A stretch of 64,000 nt of DNA from Hevea brasiliensis (Eukaryota > Streptophyta > Magnoliopsida > Malpighiales > Euphorbiaceae): contig NC_079495.1 in NCBI RefSeq assembly GCF_030052815.1, positions 113,915,795-113,979,794 of the forward strand, written 5' to 3'. Every line of letters begins with the position of its first letter. Within the stretch, counting starts at the first letter, position 1. The notes under the pieces are model-generated. The model saw nothing but the letters and a program-made list of their open reading frames with translations. It had not been told where the DNA came from and searched no databases. Both the position numbers and the translations under genes were made by a program. Shown here piece by piece: positions 1-12,080 of the stretch.

Positions 1-1630
1 ATAAAAGACTAGGGCAAGTAGTCAAAATAAAGCAAAGATGACAGACTACTTAAAGCTGGATGCTCTAAAGTACTAGGAAGGAGATGATCCTTTCAAGTAC
101 ATTAGGGCAGTTAAAATGATAGTCGATGAATTGAACGTCAATGATAGTAGGGCCATTTAAATGGTTGGGTTTACCTTAAAATGTAAAAAGGCAAAGGAAT
201 GGTACAAGTCCTACATTTAAGACAGGGTTTACAGTATGACTTGATCTTAGTTTATGACAGAGTTTACAAATTGGGCTTTTTTAGAAAGCTCTAGCGAACT
301 AAAAGTGGTGGAGTTTGAATAGTTGAGACAAACTATTGATATGAGTATGGAAGAGTATACGAATAAGTTTATTAAGCTTCTATAGTATGTGGGGAAAAAG
401 TATAATACTCGTAAGAAAAAGGCAAAGAGGTACACTCAGAGGTTGCACTCCAAATACTCTTCATTAAATTTGGCTGCAAAAACCCATAGCTTCCAGTCCA
501 TAATAGATGCTACAAGAAAAATGGAGGCTAGGGCTATCATTGAAGGGAGTCTAAAGTTAAAAAGTACAAAAGCCAAGCAATACATAATTCCTAAGGCTAC
601 TGATGCAAGGAATTGAATCCTTTAACACAGACTGTTTCTTCATTTGGAACTAAGAAGGATAAATGAGGGAAGTTTGGCAAAAAGCAAAAGAAGAATAAGT
701 TCTGGAACAGAATCAAGTCAGGCCTTCGGATAGGAGGTGGCTCTAGTTTGGGTTTGGATACCTCTGATTGTGCAAGATGTGGGAAGCCTCATCGAGGAGT
801 TTGTAGGTTTGGAACTTCCTAATGTTACAGATGTGGTCAGGAGGGGCACATGTCTAAGGAGTGTCCTAACATAGAAAGGGTGGCTTCACAGCAGCAAACT
901 AGGTTAGGTAGTGCAGCCCGACCAGTAGTGAGACAGGCTTTTATGGGCCCCTTATTAGGAAAGGGATAGGGTAGAGGACGAGGTCCTTCTTCCTCTATAG
1001 CAAGCTCTTAAGGAAGGGGTTCAACAGCATCAGCATGAATATTTACCATGACACAACATGAAGCCAATACCTCCAACATTGTGGTGTTAGGTAACCTTTG
1101 CATTGGAAGTTTTGATGTGTATGTTTTGATTGATCCTAGTGCATCCCATTTTTTTTGTTAAGCCCAAAATAATTATGAGATTAGGTTTAGTAGTTTTGAG
1201 TCTGCTATGTCCGTTGCTTGTCAATGGGCCCAAGTGTGATCCTTCGGTGATAGAGATGATCTATTATGCATGTCCAGTGATGGTGAAGGATAAATGTTTT
1301 CCAATTGACCTGGTGGTCCTAGAAATGATGGATTTTGATATCATTCTGGGGATGGATTAGCTCTCAGCCAATTATGCTATCTTAGACTGTAGAAAAAAGG
1401 TAGTATGGTTCAAAGGACTGGACAGGTTGGAGGTAGTCTTCCAAGGAGATTAGACATCAACAGCGAAGGGGATGATCTGCACAATACAAGCCAGTAAGAT
1501 GCTTTAAAAAGGATGTAGAGGGTTTCTAGCCTATGTTTGAGAAGTTATGGAGAACAAAAGCGGATTGAAATAAGTTCTTGTGGTAATAGAGTTTTCAAAT
1601 GTATTTCTTGAGGAACTACCCAGTTTATCA
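1..1630 (+). pseudogene. Element D, left part: decayed Ty3/gypsy gag and protease
   Basis: This is the oldest layer in the window, a chromovirus-like gag followed by the aspartic protease, read on the + strand through many stops. A Gag core can be followed from the window edge, with the stretch from about 389 to 616 open for 75 codons. Two zinc knuckles follow: CX2CX3HX3C at 769-804 and CX2CX4HX4C (CYRCGQEGHMSKEC) at 823-864. The protease region is at about 1082-1360. Its active-site loop reads DPSA at 1132-1143 where relatives have DPGS or DPGA, a Gly-to-Ser change, and it ends with the IILGMD strand near 1342-1359. The frame then reaches the EELPSL linker before RT and stops at the LTR of element A. 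The sequence resumes with PPEREIDFE at 37996. The 5' LTR and gag start lie outside the window. Several stops replace Trp or Gln codons, as expected after cytosine deamination. Confidence 0.85.
1626..1630. repeat. Left target-site duplication of element A (diverged)
   Basis: The bases are tatca, against tgcca at 37991-37995. The two differences are transitions. The right copy restores the reading frame of element D (S-L-P-P-E-R), so it is probably the original target and the left copy has mutated. Confidence 0.6.
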
Positions 1631-2185
1631 TGTAACACCCTTACTTTAGATAGTCCATATATTCTACTGTTTCGATAACTAATGTCTGTCCGGATAGCCC
1701 AAATGTCTAAAATTATATTTAAACTAGAGTGAAGAGTCATAAATAAACCAAATAATGATAAGAAAAATTAAGAAAAAAAATTTAAGCAATGAATTGCACT
1801 AAGGTTAAATAAGCCATAGCTCCGGCGATGGGTAACCCTAACGGGAAGCGGCTGTGAAGACAGCTGCCCACCCTAGACCCATGGGAAAACCCTGTGAAAT
1901 AATTTTTGGGACTCCAGTAAAGAGTTATTGAAGCTTAGATGACAAAAGAATGCCAAGAAAATGCTAAGAAAATTTTCTAAATCGGTACAGACAAATTCAA
2001 CTCGATAAGCAAAACGAAGGGCATTTTGGTCATTTCACCTCCAGAGATAATTTTTGACCAACTTGTTCATTTAAGTGAGTGAGGTTAATATCTTAAAATA
2101 TAAATAAATATTTCTAAAAAATTAATTAAAAATGATAAAAAAAGAAGAAAAGAAATACAAATCAAATGAAAATAAAAACTTAATT

Positions 2186-2224
2186 ATGACATAATAATGA
2201 TGTCATTTAAAATCTCCCACCAAT
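2186..2224 (+). promoter_or_regulatory. LTR palindrome followed by CCAAT box (element A, 5' LTR)
   Basis: An inverted repeat, atgacat-N7-atgtcat, at 2186-2206 is followed 14 nt later by CCAAT at 2220-2224. The 3' LTR keeps both at 35442-35462 and 35476-35480. Element C has the equivalent pair in its own orientation. The layout resembles a U3 promoter with a bZIP-type half-site (TGACA) and a CCAAT box; function is inferred. Confidence 0.45.
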
Positions 2225-3812
2225 CACATTTAGACAAGCACTCATAAAACCATTAAAAAGAGATAAAATCAAACAAAAATTTAGTTATCTTCCTCCCTTC
2301 ACCAAGCTGGCCGAACCTCACTCTAGAATCTCCACCATTTTTCTTTCAACAAAGCTTCATCTCCCACTTGAATTCACCATAAAACTCCTTCTTGTCTTCA
2401 CTAAAATTAATCCTTGCACCTTGAGCAAGCTTGAGGCAGCAAAAAGAAGAGGAAATAAAGAGGTTTAACAAGCTTGGAAATTGACTCAAGCAAGGTTAGT
2501 GCCAATTCCTTTCTCTTTCTCTTTATATTTTATGTTGAGAGCATAAATTAAGTGGGAAATTGTAGAAATTGAAACAAATTGTGCATGTTAAACTCACCTT
2601 AAATTTTTGGCAGCCATGGTAGGGAGAAGAATTTGGGTGTATAATTCAATTTAAACTTGGATTCTAGTTTGGTTATGAGCATATATATGAAGTATAAGGT
2701 GAATTGCTTATATTATGTGAAATTGGGGAATTATGGTTAGGGTTTTGAACCCAAAAATTGGGGGTTTATGGAATTGATAATGAATTGTTGTTTTAATGGT
2801 CAATTAGTGACCATTTGAGGTGAATTGACCTGAATTTGGAATGAATTGTGGCATTGAATAGTGAATGGGATAGGCTGCCCTATGTGCCAGGAATTTTGGA
2901 CTTGAGTCCAGTGGGTTTGGGCAGCCCTAATTTGATTAGTGTAGCTTCAATTGGTGCAAGGCTAATTGGAGGTGAGACTAGGGACATGATGATACATTTT
3001 TGATGAAGAGACTCTGCCTAGAAAACCAACTTAAGGTGACCTAAAATTTGCCTAAATCCGGGTAACCAAAATTCTGGACCTGGAAAATGACCAAATGAAT
3101 AGTGTTTGTTCAATTGGCCATAACTTTGTGTAGAAAGGTCCAAATGACCTTATTTTTAAACCTATGGAAAGCTTAGACAATGTAAAACAACTTTCATGAA
3201 GAACAAAAGCCCAAATTCTGACCATAACCAATTCAAATTGCTAGCCAAAATTAGGATACCAAAACTACCAGAACCAATTTTGCCCAGAAAATCTGGGAAT
3301 GTACCAATCCGATGAGTTATGGTAAAATTGCCATAACTTGAGCTACAAAGCTCTAAATGGAGTGATTCAAAAAGGGAATCAAAGAAAACACATTAAGAAA
3401 CAACTTTGATGAAGGAAGTTTAGCCAAATTACTACTATAGATCGGTCCAATAGAACAGTAAACCTAAGTGACCAAATCTGAATTTTTGGAATTTCTTCCA
3501 ATGAGCTTTGAATTGAAATTGGCAACTAATGCCAACAAATATAAAATCCAAAATATGGTATTTTAGTGTAATTAGAACTAGCATACCTATTAACTATGAA
3601 AAAAGTTAATATTTTGAATGAATAGTAAGGTGAATAATAACCACTAAACCTCTAATGTAAAGAATTAAACAATTAACTTTGTAACATGTCCTAGTATGCC
3701 TAGTATGATTGGTTTGGATAGGTTGGCATGCCAATAGGGTTCCGATAGTAGTACTGCATATGGCTTCATACTATTTCATGATTTATGGTATATAATACTA
3801 TTTTGTGATACT

Positions 3813-3886
3813 ATGGCTTTTAGCCATTTTGATACTCTTGATATATTTTGCATTGTGCCTGATGATTATTATGGCTTATTAGCCGT
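3813..3886 (+). repeat. GGC/GCC mini-hairpins in the LTR of element A
   Basis: Two stem-loops: ATGGCT-ttt-AGCCAT at 3813-3827, and ATGGCT-tatt-AGCCGT at 3871-3886 with one G-T pair. The 3' LTR has related but more worn forms around 36963-37095. Elements C and F carry equivalent arrays at the same LTR position. Confidence 0.55.
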
Positions 3887-4137
3887 TCTGTTGCATACCT
3901 GGCAGACACTTTGTGACCAATAGTGTGACGGCCTAAGGTACTTGGTACCCAGTGCCAGTTTACCCATTTATCCAGTCCTATCAACTGGTATAGGTTACTT
4001 GGGCAACCAAAATAAGTCTTAATAATTTATAACCAAATAATGAACATAAAAAGTACTAAATGAATAATATTACAAATAATTATCAAGAATTCAGTCTACA
4101 TAAAATAATACCATAATTTTTGCATATTTAATTATTT

Positions 4138-4142
4138 TAGTT
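4138..4142. repeat. Left target-site duplication of element B
   Basis: The bases tagtt immediately precede TGTCACACC. The identical copy follows element B at 26175-26179, and the LTR of element A continues from there. Confidence 0.92.
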
Positions 4143-7100
4143 TGTCACACCTTACCCCTCGGTAAGGCATAATATGATCTCGTAGAATACCTAATGAACT
4201 ATCGAACTTTACCTATCGATAACTCATTAAGTACCCTACAAGGGATTTTAAAACAAATTTCTTATTTTTGATAAGTGGTGAGCATTTTCTAATAAGTATT
4301 TAAAACATTTAGTCAAAATTAAAACTAGTTAATATTTTTGGTCCATTTTAGTTTTCCGCAAATTTTATAAAAATTTTGACAGAGTTCTGTCTGTATTTTG
4401 AGAAACCAGTTCTTCAAATACCTGTAAAAAGCACTTTTAAAATTTTTTCTCAACAACTACTTCAATTTTACAATCAAACTCAATCCATTTCAACAACTCC
4501 ACAATCATTTCAATCAATTTCTCAAGCTCAAAATTCTATAATCCTCATAATACTAGCAATTCATTTTATTCAAATTAAATAAAATAGTTCCACTCATATA
4601 TCATTAGAAACAAAACAATTTATATTCATCATACTAGAAATTTACATTAAGAAAATCCAAACTAAATTTATTACAACTTTATACAAACTTTGTACAAGCT
4701 GCTCAAGACCGATTTTATATGTCCATACAATTACCTACAATACAAACACCAAAATGAATATTTACAGTCAGGGTATAAATTATACCCGATAACTTCTAGC
4801 AGGTAGCTCCCCTATCCTCAGCAGCTCAATCTGCTGCTCCTCTAGTCTTTATATCTGTGACAGCATGCAAAGCTATTGCTGAGTGGTAAACTCAATGGTG
4901 CACAAACTAATATTTTAAAACTTAATACAAATTATGCTTGACAATTCATAACAAATAGAATTTTAAAATTTCTAAATTCTTCAAAATCCATGACCTTCAG
5001 AAATCAACATTTTCATTCATGCAAATTATTCATTTGAATAACATTTTGATCAAATAGTAACTATTTAGTTACATTTCTTTTAAATTCCAAAACAGTACAA
5101 AAATTCTTGAATCACTAACAAATTATTTATTTCAATCACAATTTATCAAATCATGCATAATTTAAAGGGCGTTGCCAACAATACACACAGTCGAACCCAT
5201 GACCCAAAATTCGAATAGATGCCGTGTTGTACACCACGACATTTCACATTCTCCCAAAAACCGAGGCTAAAAGGGAGAAACAAAGACTAGCTAGTATATA
5301 TGAGTACTCATTCATATCATTCCCCAATTGGCAGGCCAGAGAGGAAGAAACTCACCCCATTAAGTGGAGGAGTTATCTCACTAGACAAGCTAATGAGAAT
5401 TCACAACATATTTTGTCATCTCAACTGTGGTTTCAAATCATATTCAAAACAATTTCTATTTACAAAGTGTTTACAAATCATCAACATATTTAATCATCAT
5501 AAATTCATGCTTAAGGTTGGCAACACATCAAACTTAAAATTTACAATCCTCAAAACAATGCAATAAATCCTTAAATGCATAAGAAAATTTATATTCAAAT
5601 TATACAATTTCATTCAATAAGTTAAAATTCTCAACACAACAAAAATCATAAATCATACAATAAATTTATTTCAAATCAATTTGGAATTGAAAAATAACAA
5701 AAGAGTTAGTTGTGCACAAACCTCAAACGAGTCGCCTCTTGGCCTTGACTCGGTTCCTTGGGTTCTTTCCCGGTATTCTTTCTAACTGAAACACACAATT
5801 TCACAATGTTTCAGTACTAGAACTTAACATAAATCCAAAATAAATTTAGTTTCACTTTTACCTAGCTCTAACGCACCAAACTCGACGTTCTTGAAATTTG
5901 GTGTTTTGGGGTTACTATTCATTACACTATTTAAGTCAAATTGTTGACTTTCTAAGGCATAATAGGTATGGGAATTCCAACTTCACCCACATACCACATT
6001 TTGGTCACCAAACTTGTTAGTTTTGGTCATTTTCTCAACACTTAAGTCTTTTAGGCAAAATTGTCAATTTTCAGTTTTGGAGTCCTAAGTTGCACTGTTT
6101 CATTGGTCCTTTTACTGTTGGAATTTGGCAAAACTTTCTTCATAGAAAATGTTCCCTATTGTCTTAAGTTTATTCTCCTTTTTGAATCACCCCAATTGGA
6201 GTTTTGTAGCTCAAAATATAAGCAAATTACATTTATTGTTCATGCTGCAGAATTTTGTTCTGGCAGATTATTAATTCCAACTTTGTTCAGCAATTTGATC
6301 AAGTTAGGTCCATAATTTGGTCTAAATTTCTTCATATGAAATGTTCTACTATGCCTTAGGTTTCCATCGGTTCAAGAATCACCTAAATCGGAGTTTTCTA
6401 GAGAGAGTTATAGCCATTGAAACTTTACTGTTCATGTGGTAAATCTGCAGTTTTGCAGATTCAGTGAGTCAACTTTGCTCACTAATTTGATGGGGTTAAT
6501 GGCATAATTTGGGCTAGTGTTCTTCATGAAAGTTTTAGGTCTATATCTCATCTAACCACTGGTAAAATTTTGGGTCATTTTGACCTGCCTAGCTCGAGTT
6601 ATGACCCAACTACTATTACTGTTCATGTGTACTGTTCATACTGCAGATTTTCAAGTTTGGGCAGTTTGTTCACCATGTTTTGGTCACCTTTTGGGCATGC
6701 TTCCCAAATGAAAATTGTGTCATTTAGTGCCTATTTTCAGTCCCAATTGGTCTCATACCAATTGGACTTGTAAAATTTCATTTTTGGTCCCTCAAAGTGG
6801 ATTTTTGGTCATGCTTCATACCCAATCCGAATTTGGCTTTGACTTAAACACTTCTAACACACTTAATTAGGTCACAAATGACCATTTCTTCCCCTAAACT
6901 ATGTCAAAGACATCATTTAGCACTTCTTCACATTTTTGGTCTCTAAACCCTAATGTTCAAAACCCTAATTCATGTCATTTGTTGCATTTAGCTAATTAAG
7001 CACTTATAAACATGCTCCCTTAACTCAATTAAGCTTCCTAACATGTTTAGCTCAAACAAATTTATACTTTGTCCAATCAAACCCTAGCTGTCCAAAATTA

Positions 7101-8125
7101 TATATAATACCTCAACAAATTTTCTTTCCATTTTAAGTTTATTTACAAGCTCAATAAGTTAGAAATGTAAGAATCAAACTCAAATTATCAAATTTGATTA
7201 CTAACCTTTTATGTAGAATTTCCAAGTCTTTATTTCTTCAATTTTTCATTTTCTTTCTTGCTCCAATCTTCTTTTCAAGACTCAAAGACAAGGTTTAACA
7301 TGAGAAACTAGGAAATTTATGGTGTAATTTATGGTTTTAAAAGCTTAAATATAAGCTTTAATGGTGGAAAAATAAAAAGAAAGGGAGAGGAGAGCTTGGA
7401 AGAGAGAGAAACGTAAATGAATGGAAGATGAGTGTTTTCTATTTTTTTTTTCTTTTCTTTTTCTTTTATATCTTTAGTTTTATGGAAGACCATAAATCTA
7501 ATTAATTAAATATATTAATTATTATTTTTATGGAATCATGCATAATGTCATGCATGATGTCATCACCTTTTTAACTTTTTCATTTTCCATTTTCTTGTTT
7601 TTTTTTTCTATTTTTCTATTAGTTCTTTAATTTAATTCTAGATTCTGAAATTTTCTTTTCTCTGATTTTATTTGACAGTTAGGTCAGAAGTCAGCTCTCG
7701 GGGTCAATTAATCAAATTGCCCCTTGCCGGTTCATCCCGGTTTGCAATTAATTCCATATTCCTTCCGGCTCCCTGACCTAATTATTTGACTAGCTTAACA
7801 GTTCTTTTTCGTGATTTTCTCTTTTCCACGATGTTCATAAGGTTCTTAAGGACCGCGGCGTCACATTTTATGGTTCGAAATTTGAGTTTAAATTGACTTC
7901 GCAGTCATTCCCGAGGAGGTCACCCATCGCTGTGACTCTCCGCTCGTTTAACTTCTTATGTTCTGTTTTTCTTATTTATACTTAACTAATTGGCAATTAC
8001 TAATTATTTGTGTTTATGGCTTATTTAGTTGTCTTAAGTATGGTTCTAATCCCCTTAATTGTCCGAACCGACATCGGTCACCGGAATAGTGAAATATACC
8101 AGGCTATGCAAAGGGGGGTGTTACA
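4143..8125 (-). repeat. Element B 3' LTR (left copy)
   Basis: Near-identical in layout to 22222-26174. Read on the - strand it opens TGTAACACCCC and ends GGTGTGACA. It contains an AT-rich U3-like part near 7450-7620, four degenerate repeat modules between about 6140 and 6773, short hairpins near 5220-5400 and the hairpin TGAGT/ACTCA at 4880-4894. Open frames such as those near 5224-5566 and 6061-6315 recur in the other LTR and have no coding signature. Confidence 0.9.
6140..6773 (-). repeat. Four degenerate LTR modules in element B
   Basis: Four related units lie at about 6140-6230, 6330-6420, 6520-6605 and 6700-6773. On the - strand each unit combines a GTTATGG/CCATAACT-like block, a CAAATGG or CAATTGG block and a terminal TTTCATGAAG-like block. 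The right LTR has the same set at about 24220-24835. Confidence 0.55.
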
Positions 8126-9498
8126 ATTCTCCCCCCTTAAAATAATTTCATCCTCGAAATTGTGTTCACTATCTATCCTCAAATAGTCATACATATTGTT
8201 TTCTCGTGTTTTTCTCACATTTTTGCGTAGCTTCATAATCGGAATAATGGTCCGTAGCACTTTAACCAATACTATTTACTCATCAATTGCTTACCTCGTG
8301 TCCCAAGTTTCTTATGAGCTTCTGTCATAAGTTAGATTCAATTTCATTTCAATTTTATAGGTAAGCAAATCTGTGTGTTAGTGGATCCACTCTTTCTAGG
8401 ACCTCGTATGATCCTATGGGTGAAAACTTAGTTTTACTCTTTTCTTATCAAATCTCTTGATCATTTGATGCAACCTTCAATTTAGTTTATAATATTTTAG
8501 TCTTTTCTTGCTATTGTTTTAGTAATTATTTTCCTTTGTAGTCTTCTTTTTTTTTTTAAATGACCTTGTTGGTCATATATGAACTGCTTATCTCTTTCTT
8601 AGCCATAGGTCCATAACCATTATCTTACCATCTCTATTTATGACCAAGGCCTATGTGCCATTTTTCACTATCTTGTTTGCTTTTGTTTAACTTATTTCCT
8701 TCTTGATAAAATAGTTCGGGATATCATTACGCGTCTTAAGTAAGTTGTTTGTCCTGGTGGTAAATTCTCATCTAGTGTTTTTCTCATTTCTTACTGTTCT
8801 ATTTGTTTCTTTTCATTCCACAACTTAACTTTAATTATTTTATTCCTCAATCTTATCTTCTTCCTTAACTTGGTTGTCGAGTCGTAATTTAGTACCTCTT
8901 ATCGTCCGTAATAAATCCATTATACTTCAATATTACTTGATTTGGTCCTCTGACCATTCTAGTCAACACTTTAATTAATATTCATAATGTTTCTTTATTA
9001 CATTCGCACTAACTATTCTAATTTTTACTTCCACAACTCTTTTATCTATCAATTTACTATAGCTTATTTTTCACTGGTCTGTGATCATTACCTTTTTTTT
9101 TTTTTAACCATAAACAATTTTGTAATCTTAAGAAGGGAGTCTACCGGACTCTCCTATTTCCCACGCTATTTAAAAGTTTCGCTTGAATTCTAATCTAATC
9201 CTTATGATCCGCACAATAAAATTGTGCTCTTCCTAAATAATACCTGGCCAACTAGTTCCTACCAAATTACTGTTATCAGTAGAATATCATTTTTTAACTG
9301 TTTTATAAGTTATAATTGTCATCCATAGCATCCTGTCTCTTCTAAGGAAACAAAATTATATTTTGTGTCTTACCGTTACACAAATAGAATACTATTCCTT
9401 ACTAAATTTGAGCAAAAGATTCATTGCAATACCAGAACAACTATAAACCCTATATCCGAGACTGGATGACTTAGCCCTATAGGTGTTATTTTTAAATT
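8126..9498 (-). pseudogene. Element B: purine tract and decayed 3' end of pol
   Basis: Next to the LTR is the purine tract (- strand AAGGGGGGAGAAT, about 8126-8138). The chromovirus 3' motif NFEDEI follows at about 8144-8165. Going further into the element on the - strand, scraps of the pol C-terminus can be matched to elements C and G: a frameshifted chromodomain tail (LVKVL, then YSDYEAT and TRKQY) near 8165-8270, and the GPYEVLERVG region of the integrase C-terminus near 8378-8440. Beyond about 8450 the sequence is AT-rich and I recognise no domain. The next 5 bases (9499-9503) are the target of element C. Confidence 0.6.
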
Positions 9499-9503
9499 TT
9501 TAC
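9499..9503. repeat. Left target-site duplication of element C
   Basis: The bases are tttac, identical to 20569-20573 on the other side of element C. Confidence 0.95.
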
Positions 9504-10113
9504 TGTGACACCCCTTATCCGTCTACAGTATATCCGAGTAAGTTATGTCACATGGTGTACTGGAACACTTTATTTTATCTTAATTAATTTTCATCATAAT
9601 CTTGAATATATCTTGTTAAATATAATCTATTTAAGTCATTTGTTGAAATTTTAATTAATTTGAGGTTCCGAAAATTTTATAGAAAATCCGATAGAGTACC
9701 GGCTAAAAATGGAGAAAACAGTTCTTCGGAACCTGTGAAAAACACTTCCTATAATTATATTCAATCATCACAAACTCCAACATCAAAATCTCAACATTTT
9801 TCAATTTCATTTCTCAATCATTCATCTCGTGTGATAATCATGTATAATCACAGATAAACATTCACTTTTCCATTCACAAACACAATTCTCATTATTTACA
9901 TGAACATCAAAATACATTTCATAAGTTCAATTACATATGAGAAAATAAAAATTAGTTACAAAATATCAAAATGAAACCTAGTGTCCTACCAATGCACAGA
10001 AGATGGTGAGGTGACACGAACACTATGCAGAGCTGCAGGATGGTCTCACCCAGTCTGCGGTCTACTGGGCTATCGATCAGTATCTCCAGAACCTACGCAT
10101 GGCAAAAGCAACG

Positions 10114-10135
10114 CGCTAAGCAATAATGCTTAGTG
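10114..10135 (-). repeat. Conserved LTR stem-loop next to GTGGTGC (element C)
   Basis: CGCTAAGC-aataat-GCTTAGTG, seven of eight positions paired, is followed directly by GTGC. The equivalent hairpin occurs in A (26202-26223), F (60470-60491), B (22958-22974) and G (48756-48770) with different stem sequence. Confidence 0.55.
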
Positions 10136-10380
10136 GTGCAATAATAAAATAAAAGGAAATAACAGAAAATAAATATGTATTGAATGTATCGATGTTTTAC
10201 TGGTTTTATACTTGTTATAATCATTTATTTCGTTAACTTTATCCACTTTCATTCTTTTGGTTGCCCAAGTAACCTATCTTTGGACGAATCGGATGGATAA
10301 GCGGGTATCTTGTTGGGTATCTAGTACCTCGGGCCGTCACACCATCGGTCACGTATGCATCTCCCGGTGTGCAACAGAAC

Positions 10381-10477
10381 AGCTAATAAGCTATAATGAC
10401 CATAGGCACAAGGCCAAATATCAACACAATGTCAAAATGGCCAAAAGCCATGAAATCGCAAAATGGCATAATGCCAT
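10381..10477 (-). repeat. Array of GGC/GCC mini-hairpins in the LTR of element C
   Basis: In order: AGCT-aata-AGCT (10381-10392), a short GGC/GCC stem at 10405-10415, ATGGC/GCCAT at 10437-10451 and the palindrome ATGGCAT-a-ATGCCAT at 10463-10477. The right LTR has the same array near 18320-18405. It corresponds to the arrays in elements A and F. Confidence 0.55.
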
Positions 10478-11533
10478 GTGCAGTACTGCTAGCTGAACCC
10501 TATTGGCATGCCAAACTATCCAAACCAATCTTGTTAGGTATACTAGGGCATTTGATACTTTTGAATTCTTCAATTTTTGAATTTCAAGTTTTGGTGTCAC
10601 TATTCACTTCATTGGTCAACAAAAATGTTGACTTTTGCATAGAAAATAGGTACATTGGTTTTAACACCCCCAATGTACCACATTTTGCATTCAAAACTTG
10701 TTGGAATTAATCACCAATACCATTTCTAAGCTTAGAACTAAGAGAGCAGAATTTTCAGTTTTTGTACCCTAAATTTACTGTTCCATTAGTGAATGTTACA
10801 GTGGGAATTTGAGGAAATGGTAAACATGAAAGTTGTTCCTTATTTTGTCTCGTAGAATTTCCTTTTTTGAATCACTCCATTTGCAGTTTTGTAGCTCCAG
10901 TTATGGTCCAAAAACCACAGCTGGCCGGATTAAAAACTGCAGAATTGACCATATCTATAGTGCAGTGAACAGTGACTGCCACTGCCTTGTTGGATAGGTT
11001 CTGGTCATAATTTGGGGTAGGTTTCTTCATGAAAGTTGTTTTTCTATATCTTAAATTGTTGCTGTAAAAATGTTAGGTCAATTGACCCATTCTACAATGA
11101 CTTATGGCCAAATGAACAATTACTGTTCATTTGGTCATTCTGCAGATTCTGGTTGCAGGGTATCCGGATTGGGGCCAGTTTTTGGTCCACTTACTTTGGT
11201 CTTTTGGGCATGGTTTCTTCAGAAAAATTGTGCCATTATGTGTCTAGTTTCATGTCCAATTGGGAAAATACCAATTGAACCTACGCAGCCAAAGATATGG
11301 CAGTCCAAACAGGCTGGACTCACAGCCTCACCTGCTGCTGTCACTAGGCAGCCTACCAATTTGGTTTGTAACACTCTAATTCACTTCAAATTATAGTCAA
11401 CTTACCTCAAATGGTCACTAATTGACCATTAGAATGTTCAATCATCATTTCATAAGCCAAGTCTAAATTTCACTCCCAAAACCCTAATTTCCCATTATGA
11501 TTCACACCACACACCTTAGTTAACACTTCCATT

Positions 11534-11536
<3 letters not shown>

Positions 11537-11582
<46 letters not shown>
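11537..11582. repeat. (TA)23 microsatellite in left LTR of element C
   Basis: A pure TA run of 46 nt. The same site in the right LTR has 72 nt (19465-19536), so the repeat number changed after insertion. Confidence 0.95.
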
Positions 11583-11585
<3 letters not shown>

Positions 11586-12037
11586 TTTAAACACCCTCTC
11601 TAATCCACTCTAAGCCCATCTAAACCATCAAAGTCATAACCCTCACTAGGCAGCCGAATTCCATGGTATACATACATATGAGTTTTAGTCCATTTACTTC
11701 ACAATTTCATATTAATTTCAAGTCCCTAACATGGAATAAAAGAAATATATGCATAAATAAGCACTAACCTCTTGTAGGGTAGAATTTTACAAAATTAAAC
11801 TTCACTTTCTTTCCTTTTCTAGGCTGCCAAACACTTTCCCAAGAGGTATGGACAAGTTTTAATGAAAGGTGTCTAGGGTTTAGTAGTGAAACAAAGAGAG
11901 AAAGGGAGCTTTGGTTGAGAATCAATGGAGGGAGAGGGGAGAAGGGTTTCAGCTGGCTGAAGGAGAAGAAGAAGACCAGAATTTTTTTTGTCTATTTTGA
12001 CTCTTTTAAGTGTTTTAAGAATGCTTGTTAACTTGTG

Positions 12038-12080
12038 ATTGGTTGGGAGTAAGATAATGACATCATGTGATGTCATTATC
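12038..12080 (-). promoter_or_regulatory. LTR palindrome and CCAAT box (element C, left LTR)
   Basis: A 28-nt palindrome with two 13-bp arms and a 2-nt centre (12053-12080; arms contain TGACATCA) lies 10 nt from an inverted CCAAT (ATTGG at 12038-12042). The copy in the right LTR has its palindrome at 20005-20032. In the - strand sense the palindrome comes first and the CCAAT box follows, as in element A. Confidence 0.5.

Larger units (their letters stand above)
1631..4142 (+). repeat. Element A 5' LTR, first segment
   Basis: This matches the 3' LTR at 34887-37338 along its length. It holds a palindrome and CCAAT box near 2186-2224, a pyrimidine-rich leader with short pseudo-coding stretches, three degenerate repeat modules between about 2950 and 3430, and GGC/GCC hairpins at 3813-3827 and 3871-3886. 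It ends at the target site of element B. I see no gene in it; short open frames here are LTR sequence repeated in the other copy. Confidence 0.9.

Noticed and set aside
5224..6773. Several open frames of 67-89 codons in the LTR of element B
   Set aside because: They are repeated in the right LTR (23302-24850) and run antisense to the element. Their repeats reflect LTR duplication, not genes.
1631..8125. Pairing TGTAACACC at 1631 with GGTGTTACA at 8125 as one LTR
   Set aside because: The purine tract and PBS positions, plus the tagtt duplications at 4138 and 26175, show that 4143-8125 is a separate - strand LTR inserted in A.
10257..11396. Overlapping open frames of 79-108 codons in the LTR of element C
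   Set aside because: They recur almost unchanged at 18115-19361 in the other LTR, on the strand opposite to the element, with no domain, no codon pattern and AT-rich composition.
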